A DNA stretch of 64,000 bases from Paraburkholderia bannensis (GTDB lineage: Bacteria; Pseudomonadota; Gammaproteobacteria; Burkholderiales; Burkholderiaceae): assembly GCF_014200455.1 (NCBI RefSeq), contig NZ_JACHBW010000001.1:186001-250000 (forward strand), read 5' to 3'. The translations under genes and the position numbers were made by a program. Shown in pieces: positions 28,825 through 38,910 of the stretch (position 1 is the stretch's first letter; each line of letters begins with the position of its first letter). The notes under the pieces are model-generated. The model had not been told where the DNA came from. It searched no databases and saw nothing but the letters and a program-made list of their open reading frames with translations.

Positions 28825-29730
28825 ATGGAGACAAGCCAGTCGAATGCCGTTGCAGACGCGACTCAGAGCGGATATGGCGCAGCCGAGACCGTCACGCTGC
28901 GCGCCCGCGACGGCACGCAGTTGCCGCTCTACGTCTGGCGCGCACACGCCGCACCGGCGCGCGCGGCCATCGCCCTGATTCATGGACTCGCCGAACACGC
29001 GGGCCGCTATACGGCGCTGGCGGCGCGGCTGAACGCCGCAGGCATCGACGTGTATGCGATCGACCTGCGCGGTCACGGACGCGCGAGCGGACGGCGCGCC
29101 ACCGTCAAGCGCTTCGACGACTATCTCGACGACGCCGAAGCGCTCATTGCCCACGCCGCCGCGCAAAGCGCGAAGCGCCACACGCCGCTCTTCCTGATGG
29201 GGCACAGCATGGGCGGCGCGATTGCCGCGCTTTACGCGATCGAGCGCGCGCCGCGCGCGGGCGTGAAGTTCGCCGGCCTGCTGCTGTCGAGCGCCGCGCT
29301 CGCGCCCGGCCGCGACGTGCCACAGTGGATGATCTCCGCGAGCCGCGTGATGAGCGCGATCTGGCCGCGCTTCCCGGCGATGAAGATCGACGCCGCGCTG
29401 CTCGCGCGCGACGCCGCCGTGGTAGAGGCCAATCGCGCCGATCCGCTCGTCCATCATGGCGCGATTCCCGCCCGCACCGGCGCAGAGTTGCTCGAAGCAA
29501 TGAAGCGCATCGAAGCGGGCCGCGCGCAACTGCGTCTGCCCGTGCTGGTCTGGCACGGCACCGAAGACAAACTCACGGAGCCCGAAGGCAGCCGCGCATT
29601 CGGAGAACAGGTGGGCTCGCCCGACCGCACGCTCACGCTCTACGAAGGCAGCTTCCACGAAACGCTCAACGATCTGGACCGAGAGCGTGTGATCGCTGCA
29701 ATGCTCGACTGGATCGACAAACGAAGCTAA
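28825..29730 (+). CDS. alpha/beta hydrolase, monoacylglycerol lipase-like
   Basis: 301 residues from ATG 28825 (ribosome-binding site acgagg); an earlier ATG at 28804 adds seven residues. Serine hydrolase fold: oxyanion region LIHGLAEHAGRY, Asp-strand YAIDLRGHGRASGRR, nucleophile elbow GHSMGG, acid in WHGTEDKLTEPEGS, and catalytic His in GSFHETLND. The pattern HGLAEHAGRY...DLRGHGRS is that of the YtpA/monoglyceride lipase group. No signal peptide, so cytoplasmic. Stands alone. Confidence 0.88.
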   Translation: METSQSNAVADATQSGYGAAETVTLRARDGTQLPLYVWRAHAAPARAAIALIHGLAEHAGRYTALAARLNAAGIDVYAIDLRGHGRASGRRATVKRFDDYLDDAEALIAHAAAQSAKRHTPLFLMGHSMGGAIAALYAIERAPRAGVKFAGLLLSSAALAPGRDVPQWMISASRVMSAIWPRFPAMKIDAALLARDAAVVEANRADPLVHHGAIPARTGAELLEAMKRIEAGRAQLRLPVLVWHGTEDKLTEPEGSRAFGEQVGSPDRTLTLYEGSFHETLNDLDRERVIAAMLDWIDKRS

Positions 29731-29752
29731 GCGCGCATCTGCGCGCGCCGGC

Positions 29753-30679
29753 TCAGATCCCCGCCATCGCGCGCAGATGCGCCACCACGCTGCGCCCGAG
29801 CGCCGAGAGGTTATAGCCGCCTTCGAGACAGCTGACGATGCGCCCCCTGGCGTAACGCCTGGCGATATCGACGATCTGCCCGGTGATCCACGCGTAATCG
29901 TCTTCGACGAGGCCCATATTGCCGAGATCGTCCTCGCGGTGCGCATCGAACCCAGCCGACACGAACACCATCTCCGGCTTGAACTCGTGCAAACGCGGCA
30001 GCCACAGAATGTCGATCGCCTCGCGCACTTCCATGCCTTTGGTGCGCGCCGCCAGCGGCACGTTGACCATGTTCGGCGCCTGATTGTCCGCGCCCGAGAA
30101 TGGGTAAAACGGATGCTGGAAGATGCTGCACATGAGCACGCGCGAATCGCCCGCGAAGGCAGCTTCGGTGCCGTTGCCGTGATGCACGTCGAAGTCGATG
30201 ACGGCCACGCGCGACAAACCATGCACGTCGAGCGCATGACGCGCCGCGACGGCAACGTTGTTGAAGAAGCAGAAACCCATCGCGCGCGCGGGCTCGGCGT
30301 GGTGACCTGGCGGGCGCACGCTGCAGAACGCGTTTTCGTAGCGGCCCGCGATCACGGCGTCGGTAGCGGCAACGGCCGCGCCCGCCGCGCGCAAAGCGGC
30401 CTGCCAGGTGTGCGGATTCATGGAGGTATCGGGATCGATGGCGGCGTAGCCTTCCCGCGGCGCAAGCTGGCGCAGGTAATCGATATGCGCCTGGGTATGC
30501 ACGCGTAACAGCGCGGCTTCGTTCGCGAGCGGCGCAGAGTCGTCGCGCTCGATCAGCGCGTCGATGCGGCTGGCGATAAGCTGGTCTTCGATGGCCTGCA
30601 GGCGCGCCGGGCATTCGGGATGCCATTCGCCCATTTCATGCAGCAGACAGTCGGGATGCGTGAAAAAACCGGTCGTCAT
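29753..30679 (-). CDS. histone deacetylase-fold amidohydrolase
   Basis: 308 residues starting MTTGFFTHPDCLLHEMGEWHPECPAR; the frame is open much further upstream but the family start is here. Zinc-dependent deacetylase fold, active-site motifs RPPGHHAEPARAMGFCFFNNVA (His-His pair), VIDFDVHHGNGT (Asp and His ligands), and SAGFDAHREDDLG (third ligand Asp). Bacterial members act on acetylpolyamines, acetoin-linked substrates or small amides; the substrate cannot be read here. It converges on the hydrolase gene with a gap of 22 nt. Confidence 0.88.
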   Translation of the reverse strand: MTTGFFTHPDCLLHEMGEWHPECPARLQAIEDQLIASRIDALIERDDSAPLANEAALLRVHTQAHIDYLRQLAPREGYAAIDPDTSMNPHTWQAALRAAGAAVAATDAVIAGRYENAFCSVRPPGHHAEPARAMGFCFFNNVAVAARHALDVHGLSRVAVIDFDVHHGNGTEAAFAGDSRVLMCSIFQHPFYPFSGADNQAPNMVNVPLAARTKGMEVREAIDILWLPRLHEFKPEMVFVSAGFDAHREDDLGNMGLVEDDYAWITGQIVDIARRYARGRIVSCLEGGYNLSALGRSVVAHLRAMAGI

Positions 30680-30972
30680 GTGTCGTACTGGCCGCGCGAC
30701 GCCGTGGTGCGCACGCGGGTCTCCATCAGGTTTTTCGTCGGGGTGCTGCGCGCAAGTCAACGCCAGTCGACAACAATGCGGCAACAGTCGCGCGGGCCGC
30801 GATCGAGCGCGGACCGGCATCACGTTACCACACGCCACCGGCAACGCTTGCGCCAGCAGGCGTGCGATGCGCGCCACGCCATGCGCGCAGGCCCATCCAG
30901 ACCCGGTACGTGCGAAGTGCTCGGGTATACTGCCCCGGACCACTTCCTCCCGTTCAGAACCGCACGCCTCCC

Positions 30973-32349
30973 ATGACGCACACGTCCGCGCAAAAGTCCG
31001 CCCTGTCTGTTTCCGGCCACCCGCGCATCTCGTCTTTTGCCCTCGCGCTCTGCACTGCAGCGGCGCTGTGGACCGGCACTGCCCTGGCACAAACGTCCGC
31101 GCCCGCCGCAAAGCGCAAGCCCGCGACGCTCGCCCAGGCGCAGCCGCAGTCGTCGCAGGCAAACTCGCAAGGCCAGACGTTCGAAGAGGAAATCGTTCCG
31201 CAGCGCTATGCGAATAATCCGAATGTCGATGCCTTCATCAACGACATGGTCGCGCGCTACGACTTCAACGCCGATGCGCTGCACGCCCTGTTCTCAAGCG
31301 CGAGCTATTCGGCCACGGCAGTGAAGCTGGTCACGCCCTCGCCTACGCCTGGCACGAAGAACTGGCGCGCGTATCAGGGGCGCTTTCTCGACACCGTGCG
31401 CATCAACGCGGGCGTGAAATTCTGGCGCGCGAACCAGGCGACGCTACAGCGCGCCGCCGAACAGTTCGGCGTGCCGCCCGAGGTGATCGTCGGCATCATC
31501 GGCGTGGAGACGATCTACGGTCGCTACATGGGCAACTTCCGCGTGCTCGACGCGCTCACCACGCTCGCATTCGATTATCCGGATACGCCCAATCGCACCG
31601 ACCGCATGGCGACATTCCGCAAGAATCTCGAAGACTATCTGGTGTGGACGCGCGATTCGCAGATCGATCCGTCGTCGGTGCTGGGTTCGTACACGGGCGC
31701 CATCGGTATTCCGCAATTCCTGCCGAGCAGCATCGTGCAATACGCCGTCGATTACGAAGGCAATCACCATATCGACCTGCGCAACAGCACGGCCGATGCG
31801 ATCGGCAGCGTCGCGAACTATCTGAAGCAGAACGGCTGGGAAACGGGCCGCCCGGTCGTGTGGAAGGTCGCGAGCGATCCGGGCAGCCAGGGCATCGCCC
31901 AGGCCGCCGCCGACGGCAAGCCGGACCCGCGCTGGCCGCTCGTGCAACTGCTGCGCTCGGGGCTCGCGCTCGATGAACCGAATGTGGACATCGCCGCCGA
32001 GGGCGGTACGCCCGTCACCGTAATCGACCTGCCGACGCCGGGGCGTGCGACCGAGTACATGCTGGGTCTGAAGAACTTCTATGTGCTCACGCGCTATAAC
32101 CGCAGCTTCTTCTACGCGCTTTCGGTGTACCAGCTGGGCATGCGCGTGAAGGCGCAGATGCTCGCGGCGCAGTCGGGCGCTGGTGTTGGTGCTGGTGCAG
32201 GCAGCGACGCTGGCGGGGATGCGGATACGGACATGGGCGCGGGGCCGTCCAACGGTACGAACACGCTCACGCCGCAGCAATTGCAACAGCTGCAACAGCT
32301 GCGGCAGAACCGGCCCGCGCCGCAGCAAACACAACCACAGCCGCAATAA
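30973..32349 (+). CDS. mltB: membrane-bound lytic murein transglycosylase B
   Basis: 458 residues from MTHTSAQ. Cleaves peptidoglycan glycan strands to 1,6-anhydro-muropeptides in the periplasm. Signal peptide to about residue 40 (no lipobox, so perhaps not a lipoprotein). SLT_2 domain: catalytic Glu in IIGVETIYGRYMGNFRVLDAL, then GSYTGAIGIPQFLPSSI and DLRNSTADAIGSVANYLKQNGW. C-terminus carries a Gly/Asp linker and a Gln/Pro-rich tail of about 30 residues. The upstream 293-nt gap separates it from the divergent deacetylase-fold gene. Confidence 0.93.
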   Translation: MTHTSAQKSALSVSGHPRISSFALALCTAAALWTGTALAQTSAPAAKRKPATLAQAQPQSSQANSQGQTFEEEIVPQRYANNPNVDAFINDMVARYDFNADALHALFSSASYSATAVKLVTPSPTPGTKNWRAYQGRFLDTVRINAGVKFWRANQATLQRAAEQFGVPPEVIVGIIGVETIYGRYMGNFRVLDALTTLAFDYPDTPNRTDRMATFRKNLEDYLVWTRDSQIDPSSVLGSYTGAIGIPQFLPSSIVQYAVDYEGNHHIDLRNSTADAIGSVANYLKQNGWETGRPVVWKVASDPGSQGIAQAAADGKPDPRWPLVQLLRSGLALDEPNVDIAAEGGTPVTVIDLPTPGRATEYMLGLKNFYVLTRYNRSFFYALSVYQLGMRVKAQMLAAQSGAGVGAGAGSDAGGDADTDMGAGPSNGTNTLTPQQLQQLQQLRQNRPAPQQTQPQPQ

Positions 32350-32370
32350 CTCACGCCTGGTCGCACCATA

Positions 32371-32410
32371 AAAAACGGGCGGTCTGTCTCACAGGACAGA
32401 CCGCCCGTTT
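32371..32410. terminator. bidirectional terminator between mltB and cysM
   Basis: A long perfect stem (aaacgggcggtctgtc paired with gacagaccgcccgttt, about 16 bp) with a 6-nt loop lies between the convergent genes mltB and cysM. Confidence 0.9.
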
Positions 32411-32461
32411 GCATTCGAGCGAGCCGGAGCGGGCCGGAACGTGCCGCCGGGGCGTCGACGC

Positions 32462-33364
32462 TTACGCCGGGAACACACCCGTCGACAGATAACGATCGCC
32501 GCGATCGCAGACGATGAACACGATCGTCGCGTTTTCGAGCTGGCGCGCGAGACGCATCGCCACTTCGCAAGCGCCCCCCGACGAGATGCCCGCGAAGATG
32601 CCCTCGACCGACGCGAGACGACGCGCCATCGCTTCGGCGGCGGCCTGGCTCACGTTCTCGACTCGATCCACGCGGCTGCGATCGAAAATCTTCGGCAGAT
32701 ACGCTTCTGGCCACTTGCGGATGCCCGGAATGCGCGAGCCGTCTTCCGGCTGCGCGCCAACGATCTCGATCGCCGGGTTCTGCTCTTTCAGATACTGCGA
32801 CGTGCCCATGATCGTGCCCGTGGTGCCCATCGACGACACAAAGTGCGTGATACGGCCTTCGGTTTCGCGCCAGAGTTCCGGGCCCGTGCCTTCGTAGTGT
32901 GCAAGCGGATTGTCGGGGTTGGCGAACTGGTCGAGGATGATGCCCTTGCCGTCGCGCTGCATCTGCTCGGCGAGATCGCGCGCGTATTCCATGCCGCCCT
33001 TCACCGGCGTGAGCATGATTTCCGCGCCGTAAGCGGCCATGCTCTGACGGCGTTCGACCGAAAGGTCTTCCGGCATGACGAGAATCATCTTGTAGCCGCG
33101 GATTGCCGCCGCCATCGCCAGCGCAATGCCGGTGTTGCCGCTCGTGGCTTCGATCAGCGTATCGCCCGGCTTGATGCGGCCGCGCTGTTCCGCCTTACGG
33201 ATCATCGAAAGCGCCGGGCGGTCCTTGACCGAGCCCGCCGGGTTGTTGCCTTCCAGCTTCGCGAGCACGATGTTGTTGCGGGCGCGGATTTCGTCGTCGG
33301 GCAAACGGACGAGTTGCACGAGCGGCGTATTGCCAATCGTGTCTTCAATGGTCTTGTATGGCAT
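32462..33364 (-). CDS. cysM: cysteine synthase B
   Basis: 300 residues from MPYKTIEDTIGNTPLVQL. PLP enzyme that makes cysteine from O-acetylserine and sulfide or thiosulfate. Lys in NPAGSVKDRPA binds PLP; EATSGNTGIALA binds the phosphate/substrate; SSGG motif GIFAGISSGGACE near the C-terminus. The segment ILVMPEDLSVERRQSM and length favour CysM over CysK. Transcription probably starts in the 310-nt upstream gap. Confidence 0.95.
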   Translation of the reverse strand: MPYKTIEDTIGNTPLVQLVRLPDDEIRARNNIVLAKLEGNNPAGSVKDRPALSMIRKAEQRGRIKPGDTLIEATSGNTGIALAMAAAIRGYKMILVMPEDLSVERRQSMAAYGAEIMLTPVKGGMEYARDLAEQMQRDGKGIILDQFANPDNPLAHYEGTGPELWRETEGRITHFVSSMGTTGTIMGTSQYLKEQNPAIEIVGAQPEDGSRIPGIRKWPEAYLPKIFDRSRVDRVENVSQAAAEAMARRLASVEGIFAGISSGGACEVAMRLARQLENATIVFIVCDRGDRYLSTGVFPA

Positions 33365-33460
33365 AAAAAGGGGGACGGTCAGGCGCGTTTTACGTGATTT
33401 TTCGATTCTAAACCACGCGGGCCCGCCCGCGCAGGGGGCGTCCAGACTGCCCATGTTCGC

Positions 33461-33504
33461 AGGAGGGTTGCAACGGGGTTGCAGCGGGGCTGTAGCGGAA
33501 CTGT
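33461..33504. repeat. four imperfect 11-bp tandem repeats
   Basis: Units aggagggttgc, aacggggttgc, agcggggctgt and agcggaactgt follow one another with no spacer. G-tracts recur every 11 bp, close to one helical turn. Confidence 0.6.
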
Positions 33505-33535
33505 AGCCAGGCGGGCGCGCGAATGCCGGGAAAGC

Positions 33536-33563
33536 AAAAAGCCCGCGGCCTGGACCGCGGGTT
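33536..33563 (-). terminator. intrinsic terminator after comEA
   Basis: On the minus strand the stem aacccgcgg-tccagg-ccgcgggc is followed by five T residues. It lies about 110 nt after the comEA stop. Confidence 0.8.
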
Positions 33564-33674
33564 CAACGTCGCCTGAGCGTTGCTGGCGCAGCGCCGTGGC
33601 GACACCTGAAGGAGACTGCCGCCGCATCGCGCGAGGAACGTGAACACGCGACGCGGCTATCACGCGCGCCAACG

Positions 33675-34061
33675 CTACTTCTTCACCGCAACCGTAGTAG
33701 AACCCGTGGCCGCGCCCTGAGCGTTGCCGCCCTTCGCGGGCGCGTTCGGCGAGGCTGCCGCGCCATTCGCCGTCTGCGCCGCCGCACCGGGCTTGCCCGT
33801 TGCGGGACCGACCGACAACCCTTCGGCCTGCAGACGTTCGACCGTATGGCCGCCCAGCCCCTTCACACGCTTGCCGAGATCGGAAGCGTCCTTGAACGGC
33901 CCATGCGCGCCGCGCTCGTCGAGAATGGCCTTGGCGCGCGCGGGCCCGATGCCCTTGATGCCGCGCAGCGCGTCTTCATTGGCCGTGTTGACGTCCACGG
34001 CCCCGAAAGCCTGGCCGAAAGCGGCGAGCAACGCCAACAGTGCGAGAAGTTTTCTGATCAT
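33675..34061 (-). CDS. ComEA-type helix-hairpin-helix DNA-binding protein
   Basis: 128 residues. A signal peptide (MIRKLLALLALLAAFGQAFGA) leads to the periplasm. The body has two HhH units: VDVNTANEDALRGIKGIGPARAKAILDER and the DASDLGKRVKGLGGHTVERLQ segment. ComEA-like proteins bind incoming DNA during natural transformation. The tail after residue 95 is Ala/Gly/Asn-rich and looks disordered. Located 78 nt after hldD. Confidence 0.88.
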   Translation of the reverse strand: MIRKLLALLALLAAFGQAFGAVDVNTANEDALRGIKGIGPARAKAILDERGAHGPFKDASDLGKRVKGLGGHTVERLQAEGLSVGPATGKPGAAAQTANGAAASPNAPAKGGNAQGAATGSTTVAVKK

Positions 34062-34139
34062 GCTGGATCTCCGTTGATAACCGACGCCGGCGACCATCGC
34101 CGGCGAGGAGAATCCAGTTTAGGGAGAGACCGGTTGCGC

Positions 34140-35132
34140 TTACACCTGGCCAGATAGCCAACGTACGTAACGATCCACACCTTCCTGAACCGTCAGGAAC
34201 GGTGCGTCGTAGCCCGCTGCGCGCAACTTCGTCTGGTCGGCCTGCGTGAAGCACTGATACTTGCCGCGCAGTGCGTCCGGGAACGGGACGTACTCGATCA
34301 GCCCTTCCTTGACCTGCTCTTCGAGCGTGAGCGCCGGCTTGCCTTCCATCGCGCGCAGCGTGTTGACCACGCTCGTGGCGATATCGTTGAACGGCTGCGC
34401 GCGGCCGCTGCCCAGGTTGAAGATGCCGGTCTTCTCGGGATGATCGAAGAAGAACAGGTTGACCTTCACCACGTCTTCCACCGACACGAAATCGCGCGTC
34501 TGCTCGCCCGGCGCGTAGCCGTTGTACTCGCCGAACAGCTTCACGCGGCCTTCCGCGCGGAACTGGTTGAAGTTGTGGAACGCCACCGACGCCATGCGCG
34601 CCTTGTGCGTCTCGCGCTGGCCGTACACGTTGAAGTAACGGAAGCCCGCGATCTGGCTCTGCGCCGTGGGCAGCACGCGGCGGATCACCTGGTCGAACAG
34701 GAACTTCGAATAGCCGTACACGTTCAGCGGCGCTTCCACTTCGCGATCTTCTACGAAGCGCGTCGAGCCGCCGTAAATCGCCGCCGACGACGCATACAGG
34801 AACTGCGCGCGCTGCGCCTGACAGGCGTCGAGAATCGCACGGCTGTAGCGGAAGTTGTTGTCCATCATGTAGCGGCCGTCGGTTTCCATCGTGTCCGAAC
34901 AGGCGCCTTCGTGGAACACCGCGCGCACCTTGCCGAAATCGCCGCGCGTGAAGCGTTCGACGAAATCGGTCTTGTCGAGGTAATCGTCGATTTCGCAATC
35001 GACCAGATTCTTGAACTTGTCGGCGCGCGTGAGATTGTCGACGGCGATGATGCGGTCTTCGCCGCGTTCGTTGAGCGCCTTGACGATGTTGCTGCCGATG
35101 AAGCCGGCTGCGCCGGTCACAATGATGGTCAT
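34140..35132 (-). CDS. hldD: ADP-L-glycero-D-manno-heptose 6-epimerase
   Basis: 330 residues from [17 protein letters not shown], a Rossmann NADP-binding SDR. It makes ADP-L-glycero-D-manno-heptose for the LPS inner core. The SDR triad is visible: Ser in [10 protein letters not shown], Tyr-x3-Lys in [26 protein letters not shown] and [22 protein letters not shown] are specific to HldD. It lies downstream of hldA, giving two consecutive heptose steps. Confidence 0.97.
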   Translation of the reverse strand: MTIIVTGAAGFIGSNIVKALNERGEDRIIAVDNLTRADKFKNLVDCEIDDYLDKTDFVERFTRGDFGKVRAVFHEGACSDTMETDGRYMMDNNFRYSRAILDACQAQRAQFLYASSAAIYGGSTRFVEDREVEAPLNVYGYSKFLFDQVIRRVLPTAQSQIAGFRYFNVYGQRETHKARMASVAFHNFNQFRAEGRVKLFGEYNGYAPGEQTRDFVSVEDVVKVNLFFFDHPEKTGIFNLGSGRAQPFNDIATSVVNTLRAMEGKPALTLEEQVKEGLIEYVPFPDALRGKYQCFTQADQTKLRAAGYDAPFLTVQEGVDRYVRWLSGQV

Positions 35133-35243
35133 GGTATTTCTGCGGTGATGAAGTCCGCGCAAGACCGGGAAAACTCTCCAGAAATCCCGGTCTGCTCAGG
35201 TTGAGCCCACGCTACGCTCAGCGCAACCTGGCGAGGCGAAGCG

Positions 35244-36236
35244 TCATTGAAAGAGTTCGTCGTAATCGACGGTGGCGGTACCGAGCTTGCCGACCACGAT
35301 GCCGGCCGCACGGTTGGCGAGCGCAACGCCTTCCTGAAGCGAAAGACCCGCGCCCAGCGCGACTGAGAGGGTGGCAATCACCGTGTCGCCGGCGCCCGAG
35401 ACATCATACACTTCGCGTGCAACGGTCGGCGTATGCAGCACGCCGTCGCCGGAAAAGAGCGTCATACCCTCTTCCGAGCGAGTCAGCAGCAAGGCGTCGA
35501 TCTGCAAGTCCGTGCGCAGTTTCGTCACGCGCGCCAGCAGGTCTTCTTCCGACTTCCAGTTGCCGACCACTTCGCGCAGTTCGGCGCGATTCGGCGTGAT
35601 GACGCTCGCGCCGCGGTAACGCTCCCAGTCGTCGCCCTTCGGGTCCACCAGCACGGCTTTGCCCGCCGCGCGCGCCTTCGAGATCATCTGCGTGACGTGC
35701 GTGAGGCCGCCCTTCGCATAGTCCGACATGAGGATCACATCGTGCGTGGGCAGTAGCGCGTCGAAACGCGCCAGACCCGCGAGCAGCGCCTCATGCGCGG
35801 GCGTGTTCTCGAAGTCCACCCGCAGCAGTTGCTGCTGGCGCGAGAGCACGCGCAGCTTGATGGTGGTGGGCAGCGCGGGATCGCGTTCGAGATGCGCGTG
35901 CACATGGCTTTCGCCGAGCAGTGCGACGATGCGCTCGCCCGGCTCGTCATGACCGACCACGCACAGCAGCCCCGCCTGCGCACCGAGCGCCGCGGCGTTG
36001 CGCGCGACGTTGGCCGCGCCGCCCAGGCGGTCCTCCTGGCGCTGCACGTGCACCACCGGCACCGGCGCTTCCGGCGAGATCCGATTGACGTCGCCGAACC
36101 AGTAACGGTCGAGCATCACGTCGCCCACCACCAGCACGCGCGCCTGGCCGAACTGCTCGCGCGACACCACCCGAACATCGGGCGCGAGCGCCGTGTGATC
36201 AGGCTGCTGAGGTTGCATCGCTTGCGTGTTTGACAT
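35244..36236 (-). CDS. hldA: D-glycero-beta-D-manno-heptose-7-phosphate kinase
   Basis: 330 residues from [11 protein letters not shown]. PfkB/ribokinase-fold kinase that adds the 1-phosphate in the heptose pathway. [29 protein letters not shown] is the HldE1/HldA signature; [16 protein letters not shown] and the catalytic base region [21 protein letters not shown] are typical. The adenylyltransferase half found in E. coli HldE is absent, so a separate hldC must be elsewhere. The start overlaps the end of ugd by 38 nt. Confidence 0.95.
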   Translation of the reverse strand: MSNTQAMQPQQPDHTALAPDVRVVSREQFGQARVLVVGDVMLDRYWFGDVNRISPEAPVPVVHVQRQEDRLGGAANVARNAAALGAQAGLLCVVGHDEPGERIVALLGESHVHAHLERDPALPTTIKLRVLSRQQQLLRVDFENTPAHEALLAGLARFDALLPTHDVILMSDYAKGGLTHVTQMISKARAAGKAVLVDPKGDDWERYRGASVITPNRAELREVVGNWKSEEDLLARVTKLRTDLQIDALLLTRSEEGMTLFSGDGVLHTPTVAREVYDVSGAGDTVIATLSVALGAGLSLQEGVALANRAAGIVVGKLGTATVDYDELFQ

Positions 36237-37605
36237 GAGGCCGCCCGATCGAGTGGTAGTCGAAGCCGTGTTCCGCCATCGCGTCCGGCTCATAGAGATT
36301 GCGACCGTCGAAGATACGCGGCGTCTTTAGCTCCGCCTTGAGCGCTTCGAAATCGGGCGCCTTGAAGGCCGTCCATTCCGTGACGATCACGAGCGCATCG
36401 GCGCCCGCGAGCGTGTCGTCCTGGCTCGGCGCGAAGGTGATGCGCGCGAGCAGGTCGGGCGACTGCGCAAGATCGAGCGCGAACACGCGGCGCGCTTCCT
36501 CGGTCGCCACCGGATCGTAGGCCGACACCGTCGCGCCGCGCGAAACGAGTTCGGCGATCAGGCGGCGGCTGGGCGCTTCGCGCATATCGTCGGTATTCGG
36601 CTTGAACGCGAGACCCCAGACCGCGAAGTGCTTGCCCGTCAGATCGTCGCCCATCGACTTGACGATCTTGCGCACTAGCACGTCCTTCTGGGCGTGATTG
36701 ACGTCCTCGACCGCTTCGAGAATGCGCAGGTTCTGGCCGGATTCGGCCGCCGTGCGGATCAGCGCCTGCACGTCCTTCGGGAAGCACGAGCCGCCATAGC
36801 CGCAGCCCGCGTAGAGGAAGTGATAGCCGATGCGCGGATCGGAGCCGATGCCGCGACGCACCGATTCGATGTCCGCGCCCACACGATCGGCCAGGTTCGC
36901 CATCTCGTTCATGAACGAGATGCGCGTGGCGAGCATGGCGTTGGCTGCGTACTTCGAGAATTCGGCCGAGCGCACGTCCATGTAGATCGTGCGTTCGTGA
37001 TTGCGGTTGAACGGCGCGTAGAGGCGCTTCATCTTCTCGCGCGCGATTTCGCCGTTGGCGTCCTCGTCGAGGCCGATGATGATGCGGTCCGGTCGCATGA
37101 AGTCGTCCACGGCCGCGCCCTCTTTGAGGAACTCGGGATTCGAGACCACCGAGAAACGATGCTCCGCGCTCGTGTCGAGGCCACGTTTGGCGAGTTCTTC
37201 CGCCACCACGGCCTGCACGCGCTGCGCCGTGCCAACCGGCACCGTCGATTTATCGACGATCACCTTGAAGCCGTTCATGTGGCGGCCGATGCTGCGCGCG
37301 GCTTCCAGCACGTATTGCAGATCGGCGGAACCGTCTTCGTCGGGCGGCGTGCCCACGGCGATGAACTGCACCTCGCCGTGTTCGACGCTCGCGGCGATGT
37401 CGGTGGAAAACGTGATGCGGCGCGCCTTGCGGTTGCGCTGGATGAGTTCGAGCAGGCCCGGCTCATGGATGGGCACGCCGCCGTTGTTCAGGATGTCGAT
37501 CTTGCGCGGATCGACGTCGAGGCAGAACACGTCGTGACCGATCTCGGCAAGGCACGCCCCGGTGACGAGGCCAACATAGCCGGTACCGATAATGGTGATT
37601 TTCAT
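36199..37605 (-). CDS. ugd: UDP-glucose 6-dehydrogenase
   Basis: 468 residues. NAD-dependent two-step oxidation of UDP-glucose to UDP-glucuronate, precursor for capsule, exopolysaccharide and the 4-amino-4-deoxyarabinose that modifies lipid [27 protein letters not shown] binds NAD; Cys in [14 protein letters not shown] is the catalytic thiol; [19 protein letters not shown] is in the C-terminal domain. The last 38 nt (coding ...ASDATSAA) lie over the start of hldA in another frame. Confidence 0.96.
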   Translation of the reverse strand: MKITIIGTGYVGLVTGACLAEIGHDVFCLDVDPRKIDILNNGGVPIHEPGLLELIQRNRKARRITFSTDIAASVEHGEVQFIAVGTPPDEDGSADLQYVLEAARSIGRHMNGFKVIVDKSTVPVGTAQRVQAVVAEELAKRGLDTSAEHRFSVVSNPEFLKEGAAVDDFMRPDRIIIGLDEDANGEIAREKMKRLYAPFNRNHERTIYMDVRSAEFSKYAANAMLATRISFMNEMANLADRVGADIESVRRGIGSDPRIGYHFLYAGCGYGGSCFPKDVQALIRTAAESGQNLRILEAVEDVNHAQKDVLVRKIVKSMGDDLTGKHFAVWGLAFKPNTDDMREAPSRRLIAELVSRGATVSAYDPVATEEARRVFALDLAQSPDLLARITFAPSQDDTLAGADALVIVTEWTAFKAPDFEALKAELKTPRIFDGRNLYEPDAMAEHGFDYHSIGRPHVKHASDATSAA

Positions 37606-37670
37606 ACGCGCTCCGGTGACAGATTCGGATATTGATGTTGCAGGGTCGCAGGCCGACGCTGGTCAGCCCA

Positions 37671-38846
37671 TCAGCTCGACGCCGGAATCGGCTCGACGCG
37701 GCGCGGCGCGTAGGTTTCCCAACCGCTACAGCCCGGGCACTGCCAGTAGAACAGGCGCGCACGGAACCCGCAGTTCTGGCAGGTGTAGCGCGGCAGATTC
37801 TTGGTGCGCTGCTGGATCAGCTTGCGCATGAGTTCCAGCTCGCTGCGGCGCGGCTCCTCGGCGGCGGCCTGCTGCGCTTCGAGCAGACGCGTCATGCCGG
37901 CGAGGTTCGGCGACTTCTGCATCTGCGTGCGCGCGAGCGTGTGGGCCGCTTCGGGGCCGTTGAGCTCGGCAACATATTTATAGGCCACATCGAGCAGATC
38001 GTTCGACGAATGGCGGTCGACCCAGTCGGTGAGCAGTTTCGCGCCTTCGGGCGCCTGCCCGAGCATCTCGTAGGCCTTCATGATCTTTTCGGCCACGAGC
38101 GGCAAATAGGCGGGATTTTGCGGCTCGACGCGCCTCCACTGCGTCAGCGCCGATTGCGCGTCGCCGCTTGCCGCATCGACATCGCCCGCGAGAATCGTGG
38201 CGCGCACGTTCTGCGGATTCGCCTTGAGTGCGAGGCCAAGCTGACGGCGCGCTTCCTCCGGATTCTTGCGCTGGAGGGCTTCCTGCGCGAGTTCGCAATG
38301 GAACTGGGCGATTTCGAGACCGAGCGGCTGCGCGCCCATGGTTTCGAGCTGACGCGCGGTGTCGATCGAGCGGTTCCAGTCCTTCTCTATCTCGTAGATC
38401 GTCAGCAGCGCGCGCTGTGCACCCTGGGCGTAATCGCCCGATTTGAGCGTGCTGAAGGTTTCCTCGGCGCGGTCGAGCATGCCGGCCTTCAGGAAATCCT
38501 GACCCAGTTCATAGAGCGCGTGGTCGCGCTCGTTCACCGGCAAATCAGCGCGCGAGAGCAGATTCTGATGAACGCGGATCGCGCGATCGGTTTCGCCGCG
38601 GCGGCGGAACAGGTTGCCGAGTGCGAAGTGCAGCTCGACCGTTTCCGGGTCAAGCTTGGCGACTTCGATGAACGCGTCGATCGCCTTGTCCGGCTGTTCG
38701 TTGAGCAGGAAATTCAGGCCGCGGAAATAGGAGCGCGGCAGGTTGGCGCTTTCGGACAACAGCGCCTTGAGGTCGTAGCGCGACGCCATCCAGCCGAGCG
38801 CAAACGCAACGGGAATGACGAGGAGCCACCAGAAATCGAGATCCAT
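37671..38846 (-). CDS. lapB: lipopolysaccharide assembly protein B
   Basis: 391 residues. LapB (YciM) is anchored in the inner membrane and brings FtsH to LpxC to tune LPS synthesis. An N-terminal membrane segment (LDFWWLLVIPVAFALGWMASRY) is followed by TPR repeats (e.g. AIDAFIEVAKLDPETVELHFALGNLFRRRG), and a C-terminal rubredoxin-like metal site CQNCGF...CPGCSGW. Forms a pair with lapA and precedes ugd and heptose genes, so the whole block is LPS-related. Confidence 0.95.
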   Translation of the reverse strand: MDLDFWWLLVIPVAFALGWMASRYDLKALLSESANLPRSYFRGLNFLLNEQPDKAIDAFIEVAKLDPETVELHFALGNLFRRRGETDRAIRVHQNLLSRADLPVNERDHALYELGQDFLKAGMLDRAEETFSTLKSGDYAQGAQRALLTIYEIEKDWNRSIDTARQLETMGAQPLGLEIAQFHCELAQEALQRKNPEEARRQLGLALKANPQNVRATILAGDVDAASGDAQSALTQWRRVEPQNPAYLPLVAEKIMKAYEMLGQAPEGAKLLTDWVDRHSSNDLLDVAYKYVAELNGPEAAHTLARTQMQKSPNLAGMTRLLEAQQAAAEEPRRSELELMRKLIQQRTKNLPRYTCQNCGFRARLFYWQCPGCSGWETYAPRRVEPIPASS

Positions 38847-38910
38847 GCGAGCGATGGTTTGAGGTTACAGGCCACGCGCGCGGGCATGCGCGCGCGGCGG
38901 GTGTTTCGAA

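Larger units (their letters stand above)
33365..33674 (-). other. 310-nt gap upstream of cysM with tandem 11-bp repeats
   Basis: The region holds the comEA terminator (33536-33563), four degenerate 11-bp tandem repeats (33461-33504) and the cysM leader. No coding sequence is convincing in it. A cysM promoter is expected, but no clear -10/-35 pair stands out. Confidence 0.6.
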
